A stretch of 64,000 bases of DNA from Arsukibacterium ikkense (GCF_000987775.1 NZ_LAHO01000012.1:108890-172889); one strand, 5' to 3'. Counted from the stretch's first letter, positions 19,320 to 27,364 are shown. Notes: a model not told the origin generated them from the sequence alone. A program made the numbers and translations.

Positions 19320-20234
19320 ATGTCGTTAAGCAGGGAACAGAAGCTTGGTGGTGCCTTTGCTGCCAGCGCTTACACCCTTTGGGGTATTGCCCCGCTGTAT
19401 TTTAAACAAATTAACTTTATTGCCGCGACTGAGATTCTGGTACACCGAATTGTCTGGTCCTGCCTGCTGTTGCTGCTGGTATTGCTGGCGCTGAAACAGG
19501 GGCCGCAGTTACTGCGTTTGCTGCGCCAGACCAAACTGATGCTGTGGCTGTTGTTTACCGCGGTAATTCTGGGAGCTAACTGGGGCCTGTTTATCTGGGC
19601 GGTGAATAGCAATCATATGCTGGAAGCCAGCCTGGGTTATTACATTAACCCCTTACTTAATGTCTTGCTGGGGATGCTGTTTCTGGGAGAGCGGCTGCGG
19701 CGCCTGCAATGGTTGGCGCTGACCCTGGCTGCCAGCGGTGTACTGATCCAGGTAGTGATTTTTGGCTCTATTCCCTGGGTAGCACTGGCACTGGCTGGCT
19801 CTTTTGCTATTTATGGCCTGCTTAGAAAAAAACTGGCGATTGAGGCCATCACCGGGCTTTTTGTCGAATCGTTATTATTACTGCCGCTGGCAATAGCTTA
19901 TTGGTGGTTTTATGCTGACAGTAGTGCGGTTAATATGTTTAACAACAGTGCTGGTTTAAACCTGCTGCTGGTGGCGGCTGCCTTTGTTACTACTATTCCG
20001 CTGCTATGCTTTATCGCGGGTGCCCGGCGGCTGCAGTTGTCGACCATGGGCTTTTTTCAGTATATTGGTCCCAGCCTGATGTTTGTGTTTGGAGTCTGGC
20101 TGTATCAGGAGCCGTTGCAACCGGCCAGCCTGATTACCTTTGGTTTTATCTGGCTGGCGCTGCTTATCTATAGTATGGACGCCTGGCGCCATATCCGAGA
20201 GCAACGCAATTTGTTACGCAGTGCGGTGTGCTAA
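19320..20234 (+). CDS. rarD: EamA-family transporter RarD
   Basis: 304 residues, ten predicted transmembrane helices in two EamA halves. The RarD subfamily pattern is clear: AYTLWGIAPLYFK, EILVHRIVWS, NWGLFIWAVNSNHMLEASLGYYINPLLNVLLG, then YGLLRKK and MGFFQYIGPSLMF. RarD is an inner-membrane drug/metabolite exporter originally linked to chloramphenicol sensitivity; the natural cargo is not known. It follows the thioesterase by 24 bases. Confidence 0.9.
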   Translation: MSLSREQKLGGAFAASAYTLWGIAPLYFKQINFIAATEILVHRIVWSCLLLLLVLLALKQGPQLLRLLRQTKLMLWLLFTAVILGANWGLFIWAVNSNHMLEASLGYYINPLLNVLLGMLFLGERLRRLQWLALTLAASGVLIQVVIFGSIPWVALALAGSFAIYGLLRKKLAIEAITGLFVESLLLLPLAIAYWWFYADSSAVNMFNNSAGLNLLLVAAAFVTTIPLLCFIAGARRLQLSTMGFFQYIGPSLMFVFGVWLYQEPLQPASLITFGFIWLALLIYSMDAWRHIREQRNLLRSAVC

Positions 20235-20286
20235 GCCAGCCAAACACACATCGTTGTTGTTTCCCCTCTTATAGCTGGAGCTTATT

Positions 20287-20964
20287 ATGCCAGGCCCGTT
20301 AGATTTAATTGCCGTTATCTGGTTTTTTATATTGTGGATAGGCTACACCTTATTTGCCAAACGCCGGGCGAAGGTGGTCAGTTGTCTGTCGTTTGAGCTG
20401 AGGCGCAAGCGCACCGACTGGATGCAGAAAATGTTGCTGCGTGACAACAAAATGGCAGATGTAGGGCTTATTTCCACCCTGGAACGCAATGTCACCTTTT
20501 TTGCATCCAGCTCTCTGCTGATTTTAGCTGGTTTACTGACCGCCATGTCATCGGCAGATAAACTCAGCCTGATGTTATCTAATCTGGTGCCCTGGGCCGA
20601 ATATACTGAAGGCTCAATACAGCTGAAGTTATTATTGCTGACCTTTATCTTCGTGTTTGCGTTTTTTCAGTTTACCTGGTCATTGCGTCAGTATGGCTTT
20701 TGCGGGGTATTAATTGGTGCCGCGCCCGATGGCCGCAATTTAAATGAAGATGATCAGGCGTTGTATGCTAACCGCGCCGCCAAAGTGATTGACCAGGCAG
20801 GCCATTCTTTCAATTATGGCCTGCGGGCCATTTACTTTTCCCTGTCGGCACTATCATGGTTTATTGATCCGATCCTGTTTATGGTATCAGCGGTGGTGGT
20901 GATGATAGTCATGAAGCAGCGCGAGTTTCACTCGAAAGTGCTAAAAGCGCTGCAGGAGTGTTAG
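20287..20964 (+). CDS. DUF599 membrane protein
   Basis: 225 residues, four hydrophobic segments (about 6-20, 75-95, 110-130 and 190-212). The DUF599 family signatures include the WFFILWIGYTLFAKRR start, DNKMADVGLISTLERNVTFFASSSLLILAGL and NYGLRAIYFSLSALSWF. The function is unknown. GGAG lies seven bases upstream of the ATG. The last 47 bases of its coding region before the final codons (20911-20957) are repeated almost perfectly 2.1 kb downstream, which marks the edge of an inserted segment. Confidence 0.85.
   Translation: MPGPLDLIAVIWFFILWIGYTLFAKRRAKVVSCLSFELRRKRTDWMQKMLLRDNKMADVGLISTLERNVTFFASSSLLILAGLLTAMSSADKLSLMLSNLVPWAEYTEGSIQLKLLLLTFIFVFAFFQFTWSLRQYGFCGVLIGAAPDGRNLNEDDQALYANRAAKVIDQAGHSFNYGLRAIYFSLSALSWFIDPILFMVSAVVVMIVMKQREFHSKVLKALQEC
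20911..20957 (+). repeat. Left copy of 47-bp direct repeat (DUF599 gene end)
   Basis: This stretch, ATGAAGCAGC through TGCAGGA, encodes MKQREFHSKVLKALQ of the DUF599 protein. It matches 23010-23056 at 45 of 47 positions (differences at 20927/23026 and 20933/23032). Similarity ends abruptly on both sides. Confidence 0.92.
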
Positions 20965-20982
20965 TAAAGATCATGGACTGGC

Positions 20983-21005
20983 ACAACTGAAACCGCAGTT
21001 GTTTT
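20983..21005 (+). terminator. Probable terminator after DUF599
   Basis: ACAACTG at 20983-20989 and CAGTTGT at 20996-21002 form a 7-bp stem with a six-base loop, followed by TTT. It is 18 bases after the DUF599 stop. The stem is short and AT-rich, so it is modest support. Confidence 0.5.
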
Positions 21006-21064
21006 CATGATGAAATAAGCTGCGTTGACTATTTGTTGAAAATGCGGTGGCCAGAAGGGTTCGC

Positions 21065-21084
21065 TTGCCCCAGATGTGGGGCAA
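21065..21084. other. Hairpin of unknown role inside the island
   Basis: TTGCCCC (21065-21071) and GGGGCAA (21078-21084) pair perfectly around a six-base loop. No T-run follows on either strand, so it is not a good terminator. The rest of 21006-21174 shows nothing I can name apart from a C8 run at 21157-21164. Confidence 0.4.
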
Positions 21085-21174
21085 AGGGCAGTCCTTATCA
21101 GTTGAGCCGTAAATGCATGATGTTATTAGCCATTTTGTTGTGCCATTGCCCCGCTGCCCCCCCCTAATTTCAAT

Positions 21175-22136
21175 TTAATTAACTGCAACCTCTTTTTCCA
21201 ATTCTGTTTTGTTGATACTGATATCGATTAACTTCAGAGCTGTCTCTAATTCCTTAATGCGCCCTTCGGTTGGCCATCCAATCAGTTGATATCTTAATTT
21301 ACCTTCAGCGTTAAAAAAATACAGTGTCGGCGTATCCCATAAGGGGATCTCTGGCCATGCGGATTCAGAATACACATAGTTCAATATCAGCTGTGGATGA
21401 TTCTGATTGTGAGTCTTTATTGCCTGCTGCTGTAAATAACCGCCCTGACTTGTCAGCCAGATAGATTGTTGCTCAAACAACGAATATAATCTTGGCTCAT
21501 GCTGCAACCAAGATAAAAATCGCCTTGACGGATTACACTGAGGATTAGTAACTACAATAACATGAGGCTGTTCTGGTCTATGCCATGTTTTCAACCTGAG
21601 CTGGTTGTTATCATCAAAAAACAGTAAGCTCTTGAAGTTGTTAATTTCTTCATTCATAGCTGGCAAAGCCTCAATCACATCCAGCGTATGTTGTTCAGCC
21701 AGAGCTGTTGCTTCAGTAAGCATCCAAGCAGCCACCAAACGTTGATAAAGAATATGTAGGTATTGTCTTTGTTGGTTTGATTCAATCACTGGGTGGTGTG
21801 CCAAGCGTATTAAATGCTGTAATACAGCTAAATTATTGGTATAAAAATGCAAATCTGACAGTAGTAAAAACAATATATTAGCATGTGTTGAACTTAAACC
21901 AGGGCTATTAATTTGTTGCTCAATGAAGGTCGACATGCAGTCGTTATAAATTGTTGTAAGAGCGTATTTTTTTTATCAGCAATAATTTCCACACCGTTCA
22001 CCTGCTCAGTGACTTCATAATCGTCTAATAGAGTCTGAGTCATCTGCTCAGAAAGATGCTCTATACTAAGATAACGCTCACAAGGCGTTTCCCATGCAGG
22101 TTCAAATAAGGACAAATAAATCAAAATCAAAAACAC
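21175..22136 (-). pseudogene. Thioredoxin-like protein interrupted by a frameshift at an A8 run
   Basis: Two overlapping frames appear to be one gene. The first starts at GTG 22136 behind a strong AAGGAG site, begins with a hydrophobic leader (MFLILIYLSLF), and runs 80 codons to 21894. The second is open to 21175 and is 253 residues if begun at ATG 21936, which has no ribosome site. The coding strand has eight A's (21967-21974). Adding one A joins the frames with no stop into a protein of 320 residues. The C-terminal half looks thioredoxin-like: VVTNPQCNPSRRF (a CxxS site) and WDTPTLYFFNAEGKL with a cis-proline-type TP. It may be a true mutation, an assembly error or slippage. The exact family is not recognised. 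Confidence 0.6.
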
Positions 22137-22153
22137 GGCAGACTCCTTTAGGT

Positions 22154-22175
22154 TAGGGGAAGTAAACTTCCCCTA
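22154..22175. promoter_or_regulatory. Perfect 22-base inverted repeat between the two island genes
   Basis: TAGGGGAAGT (22154-22163) is followed by AA and then its exact complement ACTTCCCCTA (22166-22175). It lies four bases after the stop of the cysteine-tail gene and just upstream of the ribosome site of the thioredoxin-like gene. It could be an operator, an attenuating hairpin or an mRNA stabiliser. There is no T-run of terminator type. Confidence 0.55.
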
Positions 22176-22179
22176 CTTA

Positions 22180-22752
22180 TTAACAATTTGACGTGCATAT
22201 ATAATTAGCAGCTTGCTTACATGTACCTCGTTCCCAACATCTATAGCCAGTATGGTCACGACGTACCACTCCATCTGTTAATATTTCTGGTTGAAGTTCA
22301 CGCTCAAACAACGTTGGAGCAAACTCGCTTTGTAATAACACCAAGTCTAAAGAGTTTTCGATCCGAGCATTGCTGAAATATTTTATCGTATGCTGAATAC
22401 CAAAGAGTTCAAGCACTTCATAAATTTCTGAAACGCTTAACTCCGCTTCCAGTCCTCGCATAGAGAAACCACCTATGCCATTATCCCTAAAAACAATGCT
22501 AGATAAAAACTCAGCCTTAGATCCTGAAGATAAATTATCTAAAGGTGACTTTACATCCGAAGCTAAAAAGTTTGCTAAATCAGTTTCAGTTTTAACAATG
22601 GCTCTTTACCAAGCTACTATCTTACGAGCATTCTCGATTCGATTTAACTCAGCCACAATATTACTATCCAAAGCTTTCGTAGCTTCAATACTGGTACTAG
22701 CAATAGCAGCAGTAACCGTAAAGCTAAGTAGTAAAAGTAGTTTTTTAATCAT
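22180..22752 (-). pseudogene. Exported protein with four-cysteine tail, interrupted by in-frame TAA
   Basis: ATG 22752 follows GAGG by six bases and opens a signal peptide (MIKKLLLLLSFTVTAAIA). The frame meets a TAA after KIVAW (codon 50) and then stays open in the same frame to 22180. Without that stop the product would be 190 residues (189 sense codons plus the stop position). The last 26 residues hold four cysteines spaced C-x5-C-x7-C-x3-C, the final one being the C-terminus. An internal ATG at 22461 could give only the last 93 residues without a signal. I do not recognise the family. The tail suggests two disulfides, and the thioredoxin-like gene downstream fits a folding partner. The stop may be a disabling mutation or be read through. 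Confidence 0.6.
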
Positions 22753-23009
22753 TTGATACCTCACTAGGTTAGTAAAATGGTCCTGTTTAACAGCAGTTAT
22801 GATTTTACAGCTGAGGTAATTCTTAGCCTCGTTTTAAAAGATAGCCCAGAATGATATTTTGCCAATTTTATGTGTATTTATTGTTATTTAGTTTGTTGTT
22901 GTGAATTGTGTCAAATGGGGCTGGGTTGAAATTAACGGTTTAAGAGCAAGTCAAAACAAAGGGTCGAAAATGGGGCATGAGTCTGTGGGCTCCCCTTTTC
23001 TTATTTGTA
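22753..23009. other. Island upstream region with candidate minus-strand promoter
   Basis: No gene is supported here. On the minus strand a perfect TTGACA lies at 22914-22909, with a weak CTAAAT/TAAATA -10 candidate 17-18 bases on, about 130 bases before the cysteine-tail gene. The sequence is AT-rich with no long repeat. A short plus-strand open frame from 22977 runs through the right repeat copy into dolP in antisense and looks like a relic of the DUF599 end, not a gene. Confidence 0.4.
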
Positions 23010-23056
23010 ATGAAGCAGCGCGAGTGTCACTTGAAAGTGCTAAAAGCGCTGCAGGA
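23010..23056 (+). repeat. Right copy of 47-bp direct repeat
   Basis: It matches 20911-20957 at 45 of 47 positions. The bases before it (22981-23009) do not resemble the DUF599 gene, so only the gene end was copied. Confidence 0.92.
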
Positions 23057-23073
23057 CTCAGCAGTCCTGCAGC
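23048..23073 (-). terminator. dolP terminator hairpin
   Basis: GCTGCAGGACT (23048-23058) and AGTCCTGCAGC (23063-23073) form a perfect 11-bp stem with loop CAGC. Read on the minus strand it lies nine bases after the dolP stop and is followed by GCTTTTAG, a short T-run. Its left arm is the last part of the 47-bp repeat. Confidence 0.65.
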
Positions 23074-23081
23074 CTGAGGGG

Positions 23082-23651
23082 TTAGCGTCGCTCGAACGCT
23101 TTAATAACCCGCGACACCCCTTCGACATGGCGGGCGATATCGACTGCCTTGTCGGCTTCCGCGCCCTGCACCAAGCCCATCAGAAAGACTTCGGCATTCT
23201 CCGTTACCACTTTAATATTCAGGCCGGCCACTTCATCATTGGCCAGTAGCTGGCTTTTAACCTTGGTGGTGATCCAGCTGTCGCGGGTGCGGGTGGTCAG
23301 TGAGGTACTGTTACCAAGGCGCAGCTGGTTGTGTATGTCCCGTACGCCGGGGGTGTCTTTAATCAGCAGTTCGGCCTGCTGTTTTACGGTATTGTTACTG
23401 ACCTGGCCGGTCAGCAGAATGACCCCGTTATAGCTGGTGACATTAATATTACTGGTTTTGGGAATACTGTCGGCGGTGCCGATAGCACGGCGCGCCCTGA
23501 TCACTATGCTGTTATCATCCAGTTGTGAGCCCAGGGTGCGGCGGTCATTGGCACTGGTTGCAGCGGTGGCGCCACCGGCGACGACGGCTGCCGCGCAGCC
23601 CTGCAACAACAGTACAGCTGCTGCTAACGCGATTATTTTGCTGATATTCAT
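23082..23651 (-). CDS. dolP: Outer-membrane lipoprotein with two BON domains
   Basis: 189 residues. A lipoprotein signal ends in LLQGC (Cys19). Two BON domains follow: about 45-115 (IVIRARRAIGTAD, SYNGVILLTGQVSN) and 120-189 (WITTKVKSQLLAND, VFLMGLVQGAEADKAVDIARHVEGVSRV). In E. coli DolP (YraP) is an outer-membrane lipoprotein that goes to the division site and supports BamA and amidase regulation. Order lpoA-yraN-diaA-dolP is conserved. Its ATG overlaps the diaA stop by four bases. Confidence 0.93.
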   Translation of the reverse strand: MNISKIIALAAAVLLLQGCAAAVVAGGATAATSANDRRTLGSQLDDNSIVIRARRAIGTADSIPKTSNINVTSYNGVILLTGQVSNNTVKQQAELLIKDTPGVRDIHNQLRLGNSTSLTTRTRDSWITTKVKSQLLANDEVAGLNIKVVTENAEVFLMGLVQGAEADKAVDIARHVEGVSRVIKAFERR

Positions 23652-24235
23652 AGTTCTCCCTGCTGTGGAAACAGCGTAGTGTCAATTAACTCGCAAATAC
23701 AATGCAGTAAAAAGGTATAACACTCAAACACCCGTGCAGGCCGATGCGCCGGCACTTTTAACTCAACGTCTTGCTGGTTCAGTAACCCGGCCAGATCGCT
23801 GTCGTTATCGATGGTCAGCGCCACTACTTTCATATCACTGGTGACTGCCGCTTCGACCGCTTTAATCAAGCTTTGTTCGGAACCCGTCAGCGAAATCACC
23901 AGTAGCACGTCTGCCGCGCTACCCAGCGCCCGTACCTGGCGCGCCAGATAATCCTGATTAATATGGTTATTCGGGTGCAGGCTTGATATGTCGTTTTGCA
24001 ACGCCAGTGCTGGCAGGCAAGGGCGTTCGGTTTCAAACTGGTCCAGCAGCAGCTGGGCAAAATGGCCTGCCAGGCCGTGGCTGGCACCAGCACCGCAGCA
24101 CAGCACTTTGCCGCCGTTAATCAGGGTATTGACGATAACCAGAGCACTGTTTTCTATTGGCTGGGCCAGTGCTTCGCTGGTGGCGATCATGGTTTGAATA
24201 TTTTCGCTGAAAAGCTGTCGGATATGTTCCTGCAT
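23648..24235 (-). CDS. diaA: DnaA initiator-associating protein, SIS fold
   Basis: 195 residues of SIS (phosphosugar isomerase-like) fold: GKVLCCGAGASHGLAGHFAQLLL, LVISLTGSEQSLIKAVEAA and VVALTIDNDSDLAGLL. DiaA binds DnaA as a tetramer and promotes ordered initiation at oriC. GmhA-type isomerases are close relatives, but position after lpoA-yraN and before dolP supports diaA. It starts 12 bases after yraN. Confidence 0.92.
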   Translation of the reverse strand: MQEHIRQLFSENIQTMIATSEALAQPIENSALVIVNTLINGGKVLCCGAGASHGLAGHFAQLLLDQFETERPCLPALALQNDISSLHPNNHINQDYLARQVRALGSAADVLLVISLTGSEQSLIKAVEAAVTSDMKVVALTIDNDSDLAGLLNQQDVELKVPAHRPARVFECYTFLLHCICELIDTTLFPQQGEL

Positions 24236-24247
24236 TACCCTGTTCCT

Positions 24248-24592
24248 CTAACTGAATGCGTTTTGCAACCAGTTGTAATAAAAAGGCTCACGCCCCTCTA
24301 TTGCTAATACATCGATGCGGCAAGGCTGATTATGGCCGCCATGTTGCTGCAAATACCAACGCACCGCCCTTAGCAGCTTTTGTTGTTTGGCTGGTGTAAC
24401 GGCCGCCAGTGCACCACCAAAAGCCGAGCTGGCACGGTATTTTACCTCAATAAACACCAGCTGGCTGCCATGGCGCATCACTAAATCTATTTCACCGGCT
24501 TTACACTGAAAATTACGGCATAAAAGGCTAAGGCCTTGCTGTTGCAGATAGGCCAGGGCCAATTGCTCATAGTACTCGCCTTTGTTATTCAT
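24248..24592 (-). CDS. yraN: UPF0102 protein YraN, predicted endonuclease-like fold
   Basis: 114 residues, standard length. The restriction-endonuclease-like pattern is present: YEQLALAYLQQQGLSLLCRNFQCKAGEIDLVM (E and GEIDLV) and LVFIEVKYR (ExK). SAFGGALAAVTPAKQQKLLRAVRWYLQ completes the family. The cellular role is not settled. It starts two bases after the lpoA stop. Confidence 0.93.
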   Translation of the reverse strand: MNNKGEYYEQLALAYLQQQGLSLLCRNFQCKAGEIDLVMRHGSQLVFIEVKYRASSAFGGALAAVTPAKQQKLLRAVRWYLQQHGGHNQPCRIDVLAIEGREPFYYNWLQNAFS

Positions 24593-24594
24593 GT

Positions 24595-26451
24595 TCAGGG
24601 TTCTTGCACGGCAATTAACCGGTTATTGCGATAGCTGGCCCAGCTCAGCCTGCGCACTATGCTGCCATTGCTATCAAGGCTCAGTTGGCCGGTCAGCCCC
24701 GGAAACACCAGTGCCGGCAAATGTTGTTGTTGTTTCAGCCGGGCAATCAGCTGAAAGGCATCATGGCCCATGGCAAATAGGCGTTGCAGCACTTCATCCT
24801 GATCACTGAATAACTGCTGGTATTGCTCGCGCAGCGCAACGCTGCTTTGTTCGCCCAGCATCCAGGGCATCTCGGTAAAGGTCAGGCCGTTTAAATCGCG
24901 CTGTTCATTGCGATCCAGGCTGGCGCTGAAACTGCGGGAACTGGCGTATACCGGCAAGCGTGGTGCAGTCTGATTGACCGATACATCGACATAGGGCTTA
25001 AATAACCGGGTTTGCACCGGATCAGCTATCAGGTAAATAGCATCGATATCCAACCGGCTATGCGGTTCGGCTTCCAGCTTGGTATTGCGGTCCAGCAAGC
25101 TGCTGATACTGCGGATCCGGCTCTGGCTGGCATCAGTTTCCAGCAGGCTGCTGACAATCGCTTCCAGCTCGGCTTTGGCACTAAACTGATATAGCTCGGG
25201 CGCGCCATGGCCTAATGCCTGCCATTCGCTGGCAAAATGCTGCTGCATGCGCTGGCTGATATTATTGCGGACACTGATCACCACCGGCCGCCGGTAGTTT
25301 TTCTGCTGAAATAATTCAGCCATCTGGCTGGCTTCATCTTCCATGCTCAAGGCAAAAAAGAAATGATCCGGGCGCTTTTGCTGCAACGGTTCTCGGCTGT
25401 TTAAAAATAACGTTGGCCAGGGCCAGTCGCTTTGTTTGCTGACTTTATCTACCTGATCGCGCAGCAGCGGGCCCACCACAAAATCAACCAGTTGTTGCTT
25501 TAAGGCCTCAGTAATTTGCTCGGGGCTTTGCTGGCTGTCGATAAAAATCAGCTGTACCGTACCGGCGGTTTGTTCAGTGGCGGCGGTGATTAAACCATAC
25601 TGCAGGGCCTTGGCGTGGGCCCGGAAGTTACCCGTTAGAGGCAGCAGCACTCCAATTCTGGCTGGCTGATACGGGGTTAAGGCTGTCAGTTGCTGCAGTG
25701 CCTGCGGCAGGGCATCCTGTTCGGGCATAAAGGGGTAGCGGCGGTGCCAGTCGCTCAGTGCTTGCTGTAACGCTTGCTGTTGGCCAACATTAACCCGGCT
25801 AAGTTCAGCCAGGCTTAACCATGCCAGCTGGCGGTTACCGGCACCCGTGCGTAAACTGGCCAGGTTACTCTGGTTCAGCGCGGTAAGCTGCTGCCACAGC
25901 AAGTCCCATAGTTCAGGGTACTGGCTATTGGTTTGCTGCAGCTGGTCCAGTTGCAGCAGCCAGCGGCTGGCTGCCAGGCTGCGTAGCTGCTGCGCGTAAA
26001 ACTGGCCGCCGTGCCATAAATATTCGCTGACATCAGCTGTGGGCAGGGTATCCAGGCTGGTTTGCTCCAGCAGGGCGTTGGCCCGCTCGGTTTCGCGGTT
26101 AGCAATATACGCTTGTAATAACGGCAAGGTATTGCGCTGGCGGATTAATCGGTATTCACTGTTGCTTAGTACCTGAGTAATGGCTAACGCCAATGGGTAC
26201 TGCTGTTGTTCCAGCGCTACCCGGGCGGCGCGTAATAAATGAATTTGCCGCGCTTCACCCTGATAATCACGGGCTTTTTGATACAATTCACGGGCATCTT
26301 CGCTTACCGTCGGTGTTATGTCCTCGCCAACTGAGGTAACTGGGCGCTCAGTAGCGGGTTTAGGTTGCTGGGCACAGCTGGCCAACAGGCCGCTAAGGCA
26401 TAAAAATAGCAGAGGCTTTAATTTGCTGGAATTCACGTTGCACAGTACCAT
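24595..26451 (-). CDS. lpoA: Penicillin-binding protein activator LpoA lipoprotein
   Basis: 618 residues. The lipoprotein signal ends LLASC (Cys26). An N-terminal TPR-like helical part (about 50-260) precedes a periplasmic-binding-protein-like domain starting RIGVLLPLTGNFRAHAKALQYGLITAA and including VDFVVGPLLRDQVDKV and IYLIADPVQTRLFKP. LpoA crosses the periplasm from the outer membrane and stimulates PBP1A. It is the first gene of the lpoA-yraN-diaA-dolP unit, divergent from rsmI across 61 bases. An in-frame GTG five codons on is an alternative start; neither has a strong ribosome site. Confidence 0.93.
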   Translation of the reverse strand: MVLCNVNSSKLKPLLFLCLSGLLASCAQQPKPATERPVTSVGEDITPTVSEDARELYQKARDYQGEARQIHLLRAARVALEQQQYPLALAITQVLSNSEYRLIRQRNTLPLLQAYIANRETERANALLEQTSLDTLPTADVSEYLWHGGQFYAQQLRSLAASRWLLQLDQLQQTNSQYPELWDLLWQQLTALNQSNLASLRTGAGNRQLAWLSLAELSRVNVGQQQALQQALSDWHRRYPFMPEQDALPQALQQLTALTPYQPARIGVLLPLTGNFRAHAKALQYGLITAATEQTAGTVQLIFIDSQQSPEQITEALKQQLVDFVVGPLLRDQVDKVSKQSDWPWPTLFLNSREPLQQKRPDHFFFALSMEDEASQMAELFQQKNYRRPVVISVRNNISQRMQQHFASEWQALGHGAPELYQFSAKAELEAIVSSLLETDASQSRIRSISSLLDRNTKLEAEPHSRLDIDAIYLIADPVQTRLFKPYVDVSVNQTAPRLPVYASSRSFSASLDRNEQRDLNGLTFTEMPWMLGEQSSVALREQYQQLFSDQDEVLQRLFAMGHDAFQLIARLKQQQHLPALVFPGLTGQLSLDSNGSIVRRLSWASYRNNRLIAVQEP

Positions 26452-26512
26452 TAGACTTTTAATAGGGCTATCTTACTTAGACTGCCCGCCAAGCTCAATT
26501 AAATAGCGAAAT

Positions 26513-27364
26513 ATGACAAAACAAACCGGATCTTTGTATGTTGTTGCCACACCCATCGGCAATTTAGCTGACATTAGCGAGCGCGCGGTGGCTACGTTAA
26601 AACAGGTTAGCTGTATCGCCGCTGAAGATACCCGCCACACCGGCAAGTTGCTGGCGCACTTAGGGGTGCAAACCCGCACCCTGGCATTGCACGACCATAA
26701 TGAAAAGCAACGCGCTGCCAGTATTATTGCCCGTTGTCAGGCCGGTGAGGATATTGCGCTGGTGTCCGATGCCGGCACGCCACTGATCAGCGACCCTGGC
26801 TATAGCCTGGTGCGCCAGTGTCGTGCCGCAGGTGTCAGGGTGGTGCCTATACCTGGGCCAAGCGCCGTGATTACTGCGCTATGCGCCGCCGGGTTGCCAA
26901 CGGATAAATTTTTGTTTATTGGTTTTCTGGCCGCCAAAAGTAGCCAGCGTCAGGCGCAACTGGCCGCATTGCCGGCTGATGTCGGCACTATAGTCTGTTA
27001 TGAAACAGCCCGGCGTATTCAAGCCTGTCTGGACGATGTGGCACTGGTGCTGGGCGCTGATCGCGAGCTGGTGCTGGCTAAAGAATTAACCAAAACCTTT
27101 GAAGCTTTTTGTCATGGTACAGCGGCAGAGATCCAAGCCTGGCTGAATGACGACCCGCAGCGCTGCCAGGGTGAAATGGTGTTAATGATTGCCTCCGAGC
27201 CCGCCAAAGCGGCCGGCGATATTAGCGAGCAGGCACAGCAAACGTTAAAAATCCTGCTGGCCGAGCTACCGGTAAAGCAGGCCGCAGCGCTGACGGCACA
27301 AATTCACAATGAAAAGAAAAACCCACTGTATAAGCTGGCGTTAGAATGGTCTGGTGAAAGCTGA
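26513..27364 (+). CDS. rsmI: 16S rRNA (cytidine-1402 2'-O) methyltransferase
   Basis: 283 residues of the tetrapyrrole-methylase-like fold: SLYVVATPIGNLADISERAVATLK, IAAEDTRHTGKLL, LVSDAGTPLISDPGYSLVRQC, PGPSAVITALCAAGLPTDKFLFIGFLA and KELTKTFEAFCHG. RsmI adds the 2'-O-methyl of m4Cm1402 in 16S rRNA using SAM. It is divergent from lpoA, as in E. coli. Its stop is 22 bases before the RNase P RNA, whose -10 box overlaps this junction. Confidence 0.96.
   Translation: MTKQTGSLYVVATPIGNLADISERAVATLKQVSCIAAEDTRHTGKLLAHLGVQTRTLALHDHNEKQRAASIIARCQAGEDIALVSDAGTPLISDPGYSLVRQCRAAGVRVVPIPGPSAVITALCAAGLPTDKFLFIGFLAAKSSQRQAQLAALPADVGTIVCYETARRIQACLDDVALVLGADRELVLAKELTKTFEAFCHGTAAEIQAWLNDDPQRCQGEMVLMIASEPAKAAGDISEQAQQTLKILLAELPVKQAAALTAQIHNEKKNPLYKLALEWSGES

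Larger units (their letters stand above)
20958..23009. mobile_element. AT-rich accessory island bounded by 47-bp direct repeats
   Basis: About 2.05 kb between the two repeat copies separates DUF599 from dolP. It is visibly richer in A and T than the surroundings and holds two coding units, both on the minus strand and both interrupted. Repeating the 3' end of a resident gene at both borders is what site-specific integration or a slipped duplication leaves. No integrase, transposase or terminal inverted repeat is present, so the mechanism is unknown. The right copy also contains the base of the dolP terminator hairpin. Confidence 0.6.

Noticed and set aside
22475..22756. Plus-strand open frame of 93 codons in the island
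   Set aside because: It lies antisense to the signal-peptide gene on the minus strand, which has a ribosome site and a coherent signal peptide; the plus frame has neither.
22977..23249. Plus-strand open frame beginning MSLWAPL and containing MKQRECHLKVLKALQ
   Set aside because: The recognisable part is only the 47-bp repeat of the DUF599 end; the rest runs antisense through dolP.
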